From assembly GCA_964468645.1 (NCBI GenBank), contig CAYXUU010000026.1, positions 1-64,000 of the forward strand: 64,000 bases of DNA, in the 5' to 3' direction. This DNA is from JAIOZK01 sp964468645. Lineage in GTDB: Bacteria > Bacteroidota > Bacteroidia > Bacteroidales > JAIOZK01. The notes under the pieces are model-generated. The model was not told the origin of the DNA. It worked only from the letters and a program-made list of their open reading frames with translations, and ran no database searches. Shown here piece by piece: positions 17,835 to 25,402 of this stretch (position 1 is its first letter; every line of letters starts with the position of its first letter). The translations under genes and the position numbers were made by a program.

Positions 17835-18678
17835 GCACTCTTGGCTTGTGATACTTCGTCAGTCCTTCAATCGGTTTGCGGATAATTACCTCAATATCCA
17901 GGTTGTATTTTTTCAGGATACCTTCCAGTATGTTTTTAAAAACGAAAGCAATGGAACCGGTAAACCCGATTGGAACTTCCCGGTATCTTGAATACCTGAA
18001 TACCTGGTGATGCAGAAAATCCTCAAATGATTCTTTTACAATATTCAACAGATAGTCGTCTGAAATATGATCACTAACGAAGGATGTGAATGAGGAGATG
18101 AATTGAATCGGACGATCCTGATTGTATGTGGCGTCAAGGATCTGTTCAAGGCTGAGGTGGTATTTTTCATCAAAACTGGCTGAGATCTTTTCTGGCAACT
18201 GGTTCTTAAGATAAGCCGTCAGAAATCGCTTACCGATATAAACCCCACTGCCTTCATCGCCATAAATAAAGCCGGTTGAAGGAATGTTCTCAATGATCTT
18301 AATTCCATCAAAATGACACGAATTCGAACCGGTTCCAAGGATACAGGCAATTCCTTCCTTGTCGCCGAATAAGCCGCGGGCAGCACCTAACAGGTCATGC
18401 TCCACGACAATCCGTGCACCTGAAAAGACCTCAAAAAGTGCATTGTCAACGACCATACACTTTTTATCTGTTGAACAGCCGGAACCATAGTAATACACTT
18501 CCTCAATGGATCGTTCATCAAGAAGTGGAACAAGGTCTTTTTCAAGGATATCCCTGATGGATGCACTGTCCATATAATAAGGATTGAATCCTGTAGTTTC
18601 CAGGTATTTGAAGTTACCAGCTTTATCTATCAGTCCCCAGTCTGTTTTCGATGAACCGCTGTCGGCGATAAGTATCAT
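17818..18678 (-). CDS. N-acetylglucosamine kinase-like protein (BadF/BadG/BcrA ATPase fold)
   Basis: This is an ASKHA-fold sugar kinase. The phosphate-binding loop is ADSGSSKTDWGL (residues 4-15), the second phosphate motif is ACILGTGSNSCHFDG (about 112-126) and the third is GFIYGDEGSGVYIGKRFL in part. It should phosphorylate GlcNAc or a related amino sugar released by peptidoglycan turnover or diet glycans; the substrate is inferred. The expected end is around the GLTKYHKP region, and the terminal residues RVQGSEF are encoded by the tandem repeat tract, as is the TGA stop. dgkA lies one base upstream, so the two form an operon. Confidence 0.88.
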   Translation of the reverse strand: MILIADSGSSKTDWGLIDKAGNFKYLETTGFNPYYMDSASIRDILEKDLVPLLDERSIEEVYYYGSGCSTDKKCMVVDNALFEVFSGARIVVEHDLLGAARGLFGDKEGIACILGTGSNSCHFDGIKIIENIPSTGFIYGDEGSGVYIGKRFLTAYLKNQLPEKISASFDEKYHLSLEQILDATYNQDRPIQFISSFTSFVSDHISDDYLLNIVKESFEDFLHHQVFRYSRYREVPIGFTGSIAFVFKNILEGILKKYNLDIEVIIRKPIEGLTKYHKPRVQGSEF

Positions 18679-18679
18679 G

Positions 18680-19045
18680 TTAAAATATTTTTGGTATAAA
18701 GATAATCAATCCTGTGGCAGCAGCTGCAATGGCCGTTATTAATACTGCCCCGGCCATCAGGTCTTTTATACGCCCGGCTTCCTTATTGTATTCAGGTGAA
18801 ACAAAATCAACAAATTTCTCAATTGCCGTATTGAAAACTTCTGCACCTAATACAAGGCCCATCGCAAGTGTTACCAGGCACCACTCCGTGAGGTTAATTT
18901 TATAAATGATGCCAAAGATTACCACAGCTGTTGTTATCACAGCATGTATCCACGAATTATGCTGGGTTCGGAACATATAAAAGATCCCTTTGAAAGCATA
19001 TACAAAACTTCGTAAACGGGCCCGGAAAGAAAATTGCTTTTTCAT
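18680..19045 (-). CDS. dgkA: Diacylglycerol kinase family protein (probably undecaprenol kinase)
   Basis: The 121-residue protein has three membrane helices and the diagnostic motif GAEVFNTAIEKFVDFV (about residues 66-81), followed by AGRIKDLMAGAVL. These carry the Glu, Asn and Asp residues used for Mg-ATP and lipid binding. In non-proteobacteria this family often phosphorylates undecaprenol to feed peptidoglycan and glycan synthesis. It is the first gene of a two-gene unit with the sugar kinase; the gap is one base. Confidence 0.9.
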   Translation of the reverse strand: MKKQFSFRARLRSFVYAFKGIFYMFRTQHNSWIHAVITTAVVIFGIIYKINLTEWCLVTLAMGLVLGAEVFNTAIEKFVDFVSPEYNKEAGRIKDLMAGAVLITAIAAAATGLIIFIPKIF

Positions 19046-19120
19046 AAACAGGGGATTTATTTGCTAATTTATGATTTTAATTGCAAAAGGAGTTACAATT
19101 GTTGTTAATCATGAGCAGGA

Positions 19121-19250
19121 TGTTGGTTGGTTGGTTGGTAGCTGATGATAGTTGGTAGTTGAATGGTTGAATTATTGAATAATTGAATAATTGATTGGTT
19201 GCCACCCTAACAATGGAACAATAGATCAATGAAACCATGAAATAATAACA
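19121..19250. repeat. GGTTGGTTG / GAATAATTGAATAATTG low-complexity tract
   Basis: GTTGGTTGGTTGGTAG, then TTGAATGGTTGAATTATTG and TGAATAATTGAATAATTG, then ACAATGGAACAATAGATC-type units make up most of the 296-base gap between divergent dgkA and the sigma factor gene. No gene is seen in the gap. Confidence 0.6.
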
Positions 19251-19341
19251 AAGTAAATAATTTAAATATTATAACAATTGTCTTTATATGTAGAATTATT
19301 TGTATATTTACACTTAGCATAATTTCCAAAACCAATCATTT

Positions 19342-19935
19342 GTGAAAAAGCCAGGATTCACCAATGAACAAATTCTGGAGGGGATAAAGGATAGGGATGA
19401 GAAGACAGCAAGATATGTTTATGAACATTGTTTTCCTGTGATTAAAACATTTGTTTTGAAGAACAGGGGTGATGAGCAGGATGCATTTGATATTTTCCAG
19501 GACGCTTACCTTGCGCTTTATAGTAAACTAAAGAAAACAACCATCACATTAAAATGTGAATTCAGGACCTACTTTTATTCGTTTTGCCGGAATCTCTGGC
19601 TAAAGGAGCTAAACCGTACACGAAGATTTGCTGGTGATAGTTCATTTATGTTTGAACCGGAAACGGAATATGAAACACTGATCGATGAAACACTGGAAGT
19701 TGAAGAGTATCTGATCTATCTTGCGCATTTTAATAAACTGGTTGAAATTTGCAGGAAAATTCTTCAATATCATTTTGACAGGATCGATTTTGCTACCATT
19801 GCATCCATGTTGGGTATGCCCACAGCAAAACATGCAAGAAAAAAGAAGTATCAGTGTTTAAAGCAATTATTACAATCAATACGTAAGGATTTACGTTATA
19901 AAGAAATAAAAGGGAGTGATAATGAAGAAACGTGA
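19342..19935 (+). CDS. ECF-type RNA polymerase sigma factor
   Basis: The 197 residues include a sigma-70 region 2 (about 25-95) with GDEQDAFDIFQDAYLALYSK and FRTYFYSFCRNLWLKELNR, and a region 4 helix-turn-helix (about 145-190) with FATIASMLGMPTAKHARKKK. The start is GTG. It resembles the divergent Bacteroidota ECF factors. The next gene overlaps it by 14 bases and encodes a single-span membrane protein, so the pair is likely a sigma factor and its membrane anti-sigma partner. Confidence 0.85.
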   Translation: MKKPGFTNEQILEGIKDRDEKTARYVYEHCFPVIKTFVLKNRGDEQDAFDIFQDAYLALYSKLKKTTITLKCEFRTYFYSFCRNLWLKELNRTRRFAGDSSFMFEPETEYETLIDETLEVEEYLIYLAHFNKLVEICRKILQYHFDRIDFATIASMLGMPTAKHARKKKYQCLKQLLQSIRKDLRYKEIKGSDNEET

Positions 19936-20683
19936 TACTGATTATTGGATTGATCAGTATTTGTCTGGTGAGTTGAAGGAGGATGAGAAAAAAGAATTTG
20001 AGACTCAGTTAAAAACAGACAGGGAACTGCAGGCTGCTTATGAATTACACCTTGGAGTTGAAGCAGCTATGAAGAGCAGTGAACTGCTGGCCATGAAAGG
20101 TCAACTGGAGAAGATTCATGAGGAAAGTACAAAACCAGATCCCAAACCGGGAATCATATCATATTATTTACATCATAAATCATTCAGGGCTGCCGCAGCC
20201 ATTATCATTATCTTTGCGATTGGTATTGTTGCCATATGGATGGCCGCCAGGTCGAAAACGCCGGAACAATTATTTCATGAGTTTTATGAACCTTTTGATT
20301 TAATTACAGAATATGATTCATTAGTATGGAATGTGAAACCTGATCTGTTTAAAGAAGCACACACCGCCTATATGAGTAAAAATTATAATAAGGCATTTCA
20401 ATTGTTTGAGAATATAATCGATGACCACAATGACCATTATCATGCATATTTATTCGGAGGATTAGCTGCGATAGAATTGCGGAAATTCACAATCGCCACA
20501 AAATATTTAGCTCATATCATTAAGAGTGATTATGCAATATTAAAAGATCATGCTGAGTGGTACCTTGGATTAACATACCTCAAACACGGTAAGAAAGAAG
20601 AGGCCAGAAGACTTATGTGTGATCTTATTAACAGGGATACCGAATATAAGTTAAAAGCGGAACAAATTGTTAATCATTTATAA
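19922..20683 (+). CDS. Membrane protein with TPR-like domain, likely anti-sigma partner
   Basis: I chose the ATG at 19922 because it has an AGGGAGTG ribosome-binding sequence; a GTG two codons earlier is possible. The N-terminal cytoplasmic part (about 1-80) begins DTDYWIDQYLSGELKEDEKKEF in part, which resembles the start of anti-sigma proteins. A membrane helix follows (AAAIIIIFAIGIVAIWMAA, about 89-107), then a periplasmic domain with two to three TPR-like helix pairs (for example YNKAFQLFENIIDDHND and HAEWYLGLTYLKHGKKEEAR). Overlap with the sigma gene supports joint regulation. No zinc-finger anti-sigma motif was seen, so the role is inferred. Confidence 0.7.
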   Translation: MKKRDTDYWIDQYLSGELKEDEKKEFETQLKTDRELQAAYELHLGVEAAMKSSELLAMKGQLEKIHEESTKPDPKPGIISYYLHHKSFRAAAAIIIIFAIGIVAIWMAARSKTPEQLFHEFYEPFDLITEYDSLVWNVKPDLFKEAHTAYMSKNYNKAFQLFENIIDDHNDHYHAYLFGGLAAIELRKFTIATKYLAHIIKSDYAILKDHAEWYLGLTYLKHGKKEEARRLMCDLINRDTEYKLKAEQIVNHL

Positions 20684-20881
20684 GTGCTTTCACACTACAC
20701 GGGATCATGGCTAAAACGGCATTGGTAATAATGATTTATCTTGTTGACGTTAAGTAACGGTGATGGGATCTCTCTTAGTTTAAAATAACGACTGATCGTG
20801 AATCGGGGAATTTGGGTATGTAACCATATATAACTTTGTTGTCAATTAAAAAATGTATAGACTTCTTTTATAAGTTTTTTC

Positions 20882-20889
20882 TATTTTTG
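20882..20889 (+). promoter_or_regulatory. Possible -7 element for tRNA-Gly
   Basis: TATTTTTG matches TAnnTTTG, 84 bases before the tRNA. Such short AT-rich matches arise by chance, so this is tentative. The rest of the 290-base gap from 20684 shows nothing. Confidence 0.3.
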
Positions 20890-20973
20890 ATTAAAAAAGC
20901 GGTCGCAATTCAATTGATAATCGCCATCTGGCTGATCTCAACCTGAAAAAAAAGTAAGATAAAAAGAAATAAT

Positions 20974-21046
20974 GCGGCAGTAGCTCAGTCGGTAGAGCAT
21001 TAGCTTCCCAAGCTGAGGGTCGCGGGTTCGAGTCCCGTCTGCCGCT
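20974..21046 (+). tRNA. tRNA-Gly (anticodon CCC)
   Basis: The cloverleaf folds fully. The acceptor stem is GCGGCAG with CTGCCGC, the D stem GCTC with GAGC, the anticodon stem TTAGC with GCTGA around the loop TTCCCAA, and the T arm GCGGG-TTCGAGT-CCCGT. Anticodon CCC reads GGG. The discriminator base is T and the 3' CCA is not encoded. Confidence 0.95.
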
Positions 21047-21161
21047 CAAATAAAAAAGATGGTGGCCTTTTTATTTGAAATTGCATTATCGTTTTCATTT
21101 GATAAATTTGATGTTTCCTTTGTTGTTGATGTGATGACTACAAATAAATCCAGTAAGTTTA

Positions 21162-21770
21162 TTGAATAATCAAGGACATACAAAAGAGGTTCAACTTTTA
21201 ATTGGGATTAGTTTGGGTTATTTTATTAAATTATCCTTTTATACCTTCTTATTGCTGTTTACCCTGTTAGGATGTTCGGTGAGCCAGCATAACAGTAAAT
21301 ACAAGAATAAGGTTAAAAAGTACAGTAGCTTAGAGAAAGCGCTTAAAGAACCTGATTCTGTTTTGTATTTGACGTTAACAAACAAAAATCTATCCTATCT
21401 TGATCCTGAAATTAAAAAGTTGACTAAGTTAAGAATCCTTAACCTTAACAGTAATCCACTTTACAAGGTTCCTGATGAAATTTTCGAATTTGATAGTCTG
21501 CTTGTCTTATCGATGGCGAATTGCAATCTAGGTTTCATACCTCAGAAGATTGAGAAACTGCAGGACTTGATATTTTTGGACCTTTCAAGAAATGATTTAT
21601 CTGATCTGCCAGAAGGAATTGGAAACCTATATGAACTCAGATGGCTTGATATTACAGAAAATAATATTATGGGAAAAAACTGGTTTAGGATAAAGTGTTT
21701 GGTTAATGATAGTTGTAGTATTTTATTTCACCACCAATATTTGGTAAAACCACCTCATAATTGTGATTAG
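21162..21770 (+). CDS. Leucine-rich-repeat lipoprotein
   Basis: About four leucine-rich repeats span residues 65-165, with units such as LTKLRILNLNSNPLYKVP, FDSLLVLSMANCNLGFIP and LQDLIFLDLSRNDLSDLP. A hydrophobic N-terminal segment ends in the lipobox LLGC, so the protein is probably lipid-anchored. The start is uncertain: the frame opens with TTG at 21162 and another TTG lies about 17 codons later, which would give a more normal signal peptide. LRRs bind protein partners; nothing more can be said. Confidence 0.72.
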   Translation: MNNQGHTKEVQLLIGISLGYFIKLSFYTFLLLFTLLGCSVSQHNSKYKNKVKKYSSLEKALKEPDSVLYLTLTNKNLSYLDPEIKKLTKLRILNLNSNPLYKVPDEIFEFDSLLVLSMANCNLGFIPQKIEKLQDLIFLDLSRNDLSDLPEGIGNLYELRWLDITENNIMGKNWFRIKCLVNDSCSILFHHQYLVKPPHNCD

Positions 21771-21793
21771 CTTATAATCAGGAGAATCTTTAG

Positions 21794-22726
21794 ATGAATC
21801 ACATTTACACCTTCGGCGAAACAGTTTACGATATCATTTTCGAGAACAATCAACCTGTAAAGGCTGTTCCCGGAGGTGCGATGCTTAACACAGCTGTTTC
21901 ACTGGGTAGAATGAAATTACCCGTATGCCTGATCACAGAATACGGAAAGGACAGGGTAGGGGATATCATCGACGAATTCCTGGAGTCAAATAATGTCAAC
22001 ACCCGTTATATTAATCGGTATAAAGATGGTAAAAGCGCACTGGCCATGGCTTTCCTTGATGAAAAGAAAAACGCACATTATACTTTCTATAAAGCTTACC
22101 CTGGGAGAAGGCTTACGCACACCCTGCCTGAAGTTAATGAATTTGATATTCTCCTTTTTGGATCTTTTTATTCCCTGCAGGAAGAGATAAGGGAACCACT
22201 GATGAATTTTGTGCAATATGCGAAAGAAAGAGGTGCATTGATCATTTATGATCCTAATATTCGCAGTCCGCACCAGGACAAGATTGTTGAACTTCAGGCT
22301 ATGATTTCAGAAAACATTAGTATGGCCGATATTGTCAGGGCATCGGATGAGGATTTAATGACAATCTTCGGAACAAAAGTTGCGCAGGAAGCATACAGAA
22401 AAATCCGGGAAAGAGGCTGTCAATTCCTGATATATACCTCCAGTGATAAAGATGTCTCTTTGTTTAGCGGACAACATAAGTTTATTCAGCAGGTTCCTGA
22501 AATAGACCCAATAAGTACAATTGGAGCTGGGGATAATTTCAATGCAGGTATTATCTATGCATTGTATAATAAAAGTATAAAGCGAAAAGATCTGCCCGGG
22601 TTGGATGAACATCAATGGCTGAAAATAACCAGTCTTGGGATCGCATTTGCCTCTGATGTTTGTATGTCGATGGAGAACTATATTTCCAAAGAATTTGTTG
22701 ACTCGATAAACCATATCTGGAAATAG
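21794..22726 (+). CDS. PfkB-family carbohydrate kinase (fructokinase/ribokinase-like)
   Basis: The 310 residues have the N-terminal FGETVYDIIF and PGGAMLNTAVSLGRM (sugar-binding Gly-Gly motif, about 26-40) and the C-terminal PfkB signature STIGAGDNFNAGIIYAL (about 239-255), in which Asp of GAGD is the catalytic base. The usual DT before xGAGD is ST here. It likely phosphorylates a free sugar such as fructose; the substrate is not determined. It is 23 bases after the LRR gene, so co-transcription is possible. Confidence 0.88.
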   Translation: MNHIYTFGETVYDIIFENNQPVKAVPGGAMLNTAVSLGRMKLPVCLITEYGKDRVGDIIDEFLESNNVNTRYINRYKDGKSALAMAFLDEKKNAHYTFYKAYPGRRLTHTLPEVNEFDILLFGSFYSLQEEIREPLMNFVQYAKERGALIIYDPNIRSPHQDKIVELQAMISENISMADIVRASDEDLMTIFGTKVAQEAYRKIRERGCQFLIYTSSDKDVSLFSGQHKFIQQVPEIDPISTIGAGDNFNAGIIYALYNKSIKRKDLPGLDEHQWLKITSLGIAFASDVCMSMENYISKEFVDSINHIWK

Positions 22727-22809
22727 TATCAAAAGTCACCTGGTATTGCGATTCATAAGATGTGTGTAGTTTTGAGAATGATTAAAATAAGTTAAATAAT
22801 TGATTAAAA

Positions 22810-23358
22810 ATGAGTAATATTAAGATTACAATCTTTGTGGCTTTAATGCTTACCGGTTTATTGATTGCTGACTATCAGCGTTCATTCGGGTGTAGTATGT
22901 GCATTATTACAAAAAAAGGTAAGCAAATCCTGAATATACCGGAGATGTTTCCTGATTGCAAAGAGGGTCAGGCATATCTTGAAAAATATAACCTTGTTGG
23001 AGACAGGGTGAAAATGCTTGGAGATAGGGATGTTGTTAGTGATGATGCTAAATTTAATGGGATTACTCAATATGTAATGAGCAATGGATTATCGTTTATT
23101 TACGAGGACCAGATCAATATGATAGGGTATGAATGGTTATATGAGAAGAACGATATTGAGGTCGCCATCCGGATTTTTAAATTCAACGTTGATTTCTGCC
23201 CTGAGTCATCCAATGTTTATGACAGCCTTGGCGAAGCCTATATGGAAAATGGTGAATATAACCTTGCATTGGAAAACTATGAGATATCTGTGAAACTGAA
23301 TCCCAATAATAAAAATGGAGCAGAGCAGATCAAAAAATTACATAATCTTATTGACTGA
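22810..23358 (+). CDS. Exported TPR protein of unknown function
   Basis: A 182-residue protein with a hydrophobic N-terminus (about 5-22) that may be a signal peptide or anchor, two Cys at FGCSMC just after it, and a C-terminal TPR-like pair (about 120-180) with SSNVYDSLGEAYMENGEYNL and ALENYEISVKLNPNN. C-terminal TPR units of this kind are often seen at the end of serine-hydrolase-like proteins, but the hydrolase part is absent, so this may be a stand-alone TPR protein or a remnant. Confidence 0.6.
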   Translation: MSNIKITIFVALMLTGLLIADYQRSFGCSMCIITKKGKQILNIPEMFPDCKEGQAYLEKYNLVGDRVKMLGDRDVVSDDAKFNGITQYVMSNGLSFIYEDQINMIGYEWLYEKNDIEVAIRIFKFNVDFCPESSNVYDSLGEAYMENGEYNLALENYEISVKLNPNNKNGAEQIKKLHNLID

Positions 23359-23383
23359 AAATTGAAATAAATGGAATATAATA

Positions 23384-23411
23384 GTAAAGGCGCAAAATTT
23401 TGCGCCTTTAC
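23384..23411. terminator. 28-base perfect palindrome between convergent genes
   Basis: GTAAAGGCGC and GCGCCTTTAC flank an AAAATTTT loop. It lies between the convergent TPR gene and the T9SS gene and is probably a bidirectional terminator. Confidence 0.75.
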
Positions 23412-23452
23412 CCCAAATACATGATAAGGTGAGTTTCTGCTTAGTAATCCGG

Positions 23453-24805
23453 TTATCGCACCACCATCATCTTTCTCAAATCCATACCCTCATCAGTTTG
23501 TATCTGGTATAGATAAATGCCTTCGGGTACGGAGTTTCCTTTGTGGTCTTTACCATCCCATTGAACACTATGTTCACCTGTATTATAATATTCATCAGTA
23601 AGCAAACGGATTTCCTGCCCGATCAGGTTATAAATCCTGAGATTTACATGTGATGCCTCTTCAATAGAAAATGGTATGATTGTATGGATCGTTAATGGAT
23701 TGGGAAAATTTTGTTCCAGTATATCAACCTGAATACCTGAGTTTGATTCCCAGATACCGGTATAATCATAGAAACATACATGATCTAACCAGAACTCCTG
23801 CCCGCCCACAACAAGATGTTCAATGTCACCGACTATTTTGGCAAAACCCATTTCACCTCCGGGCATAGGCCAGGTATTAACTGTAAGTACTACACCAGGT
23901 GGATTGGGCGCAAGCTTTAATTCCCCTACATATATCGGACTTCCATTAACCGAAAGGTTCTCAAACCCTCCCAGTGTAGCGAACTCAAAGGTGACTTCGT
24001 GGACTGGATATCCAAGCTGTGTAAAATCGAATCCCAGGTTGATGTTATTTGTCCTCATGATCTTGGCGAATCCGAAACCATCAAATGTAAAATCAACTGT
24101 GGCGGTGCCAAATGTACCGCCTGTCTGCCATTCAAAATATTCAACGGATACCGGAACCCCATCTTCAGTATAAATAATATCACCAATACTGTTAATGCCA
24201 TTACCAAATTCCTCACCCAGGTTGAGCATCTCAAAATCGATACAATCAGATAATTCTGCGTAAGCGCATACATTATCGATCATAAATTCCTGTCCGCCAA
24301 TAAGGACATTATTTATGGCCCCGGTCAGGATGACATAGCCTTTTATTCCGCCTGACATTGGCATCTGTACAATATTTACCATTACACCCGGAAAATTTGG
24401 CGCATTTACGATGTCACCAACATAAATGGGTTCGTTATTAACCGAAAAGTTTTCGAAACCTCCCCAGTCACCAAACTCAATGAGAACCATAGAAGGGGTG
24501 TATGGCAAGCTGCTGAAATCATATTTCAGATTAATGTTGCTATGCCACATAATTAAGCCGGTACCAAAATCCGGCAGGGCATTATCAACCCATGCTGTTC
24601 CAAAGGTTCCCCCTGTTTGAAACTCAAAATACTCAACCGAAACAGGGATGTTGCTTTCTGTAAATATAACCTCACCGATGGTGTTAATTCCATCACCATA
24701 TTGTGTCCCGGAAGTTAATGATTCGAAATCGACACAATTCTGACCGCTAATGAAAAATGAAATCAATATGAAACTGATTGTGGAAAGTAAAGTTTTTGTT
24801 TTCAT
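23453..24805 (-). CDS. T9SS cargo with two homologous 180-residue repeats
   Basis: After a signal peptide (about 1-21) come two homologous domains of about 185 residues (about 24-183 and 187-350). Each runs from C(V/I)DFE through VSVEYFE(F/W)QTGGTFGTA and GGFEN(F/L)SVN to a GGQEF motif and a terminal Cys. They look like a carbohydrate-binding or lectin-like beta sandwich but no family is recognised. The C-terminal region (about 365-450) is a FlgD-like/T9SS type A sorting domain: FPNPLTIHT, VNLRIYNLIGQEI, EGIYLYQI and KMMVVR. An SD-like AAAGGAG precedes the start, which is uncommon here. The unit duplication is internal to the gene. Confidence 0.75.
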   Translation of the reverse strand: MKTKTLLSTISFILISFFISGQNCVDFESLTSGTQYGDGINTIGEVIFTESNIPVSVEYFEFQTGGTFGTAWVDNALPDFGTGLIMWHSNINLKYDFSSLPYTPSMVLIEFGDWGGFENFSVNNEPIYVGDIVNAPNFPGVMVNIVQMPMSGGIKGYVILTGAINNVLIGGQEFMIDNVCAYAELSDCIDFEMLNLGEEFGNGINSIGDIIYTEDGVPVSVEYFEWQTGGTFGTATVDFTFDGFGFAKIMRTNNINLGFDFTQLGYPVHEVTFEFATLGGFENLSVNGSPIYVGELKLAPNPPGVVLTVNTWPMPGGEMGFAKIVGDIEHLVVGGQEFWLDHVCFYDYTGIWESNSGIQVDILEQNFPNPLTIHTIIPFSIEEASHVNLRIYNLIGQEIRLLTDEYYNTGEHSVQWDGKDHKGNSVPEGIYLYQIQTDEGMDLRKMMVVR

Positions 24806-24973
24806 GATAAACTCCTTTTTAGATTTGATTTGATTTTTTTATGATTTGTTGTGGTGTCTTACATTTAGATGTTGGTTTTATTTAAAGGTTTAATGATGTA
24901 ACTCAGTTAATGAAGAAATGATATTATCTTAAACAAATGTTGATTGTTTTCTCTTAGATATAAAACTTATAAA

Positions 24974-24988
24974 AGTCATCGGTTGACT
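24974..24988. promoter_or_regulatory. Palindrome AGTCATCGGTTGACT
   Basis: An imperfect 15-base dyad about 170 bases upstream of the T9SS gene at 24805. A near copy lies 68 bases further upstream. Operator function is a guess. Confidence 0.3.
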
Positions 24989-25041
24989 CTTAGTCTCAAT
25001 AAAATCACAAAATATTTAGCCTGTGTATCACTTAAATAGAA

Positions 25042-25056
25042 AGTCATCCGATGACT
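25042..25056. promoter_or_regulatory. Palindrome AGTCATCCGATGACT
   Basis: A perfect 7-base dyad around a central C, a near copy of the site at 24974. The pair could bind one regulator, but nothing else supports it. Confidence 0.3.
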
Positions 25057-25310
25057 ATCAACACGAATATTAACCTTTAGATCAAACTCATTAATCTTAT
25101 TCAAATATATAAAATATAGAGGGGAAATCAAATAAAAGTGATATTTAATTTATGTTTAGCCAAAAGAATACAAAGATAAACGACTTGAAATTTGAAATTC
25201 AAATCCCGGGGTACTATCGTAAATTATCCCATGCTCATAGTCAATTCTTATCGGTGGCAAGGGATGGGATAACCTCCTTCGTTGTGGATGCTATCCCTTT
25301 TCAATCCTTC

Positions 25311-25402
25311 CTCGTCAATCGACAATCCTATTGACTCTTCCAGTTCTCCTATCGTCGAATCTGGAATGTCAATCGTCAATCGTCATTCTACAACTGTCGA
25401 TC
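25311..25402. repeat. TCAATCGTCAATCG-type repeat tract
   Basis: Degenerate tandem copies of GTCAATC (CGTCAATCGACAATCC, TGTCAATCGTCAATCG, ACTGTCGATC) fill the end of the gap. The same unit recurs at 32365-32424 and 41229-41260. Confidence 0.65.

Larger units (their letters stand above)
24806..25400. other. 595-base gene-free region
   Basis: No convincing gene is seen. It contains two near-identical short palindromes (24974-24988 and 25042-25056), an AT-rich stretch, and a TCAATCGTCAATCG-type repeat tract at its end. Confidence 0.55.

Noticed and set aside
17597..17885. Two overlapping plus-strand frames across the AACTC tract
   Set aside because: Their sequence is repetitive (TQNSKLRTQNS-like) and only exists because the repeat has no stops; no signal of coding.
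25152..25334. A 60-codon frame in the gap before the DUF5916 gene
   Set aside because: It overlaps a repeat tract and looks random.
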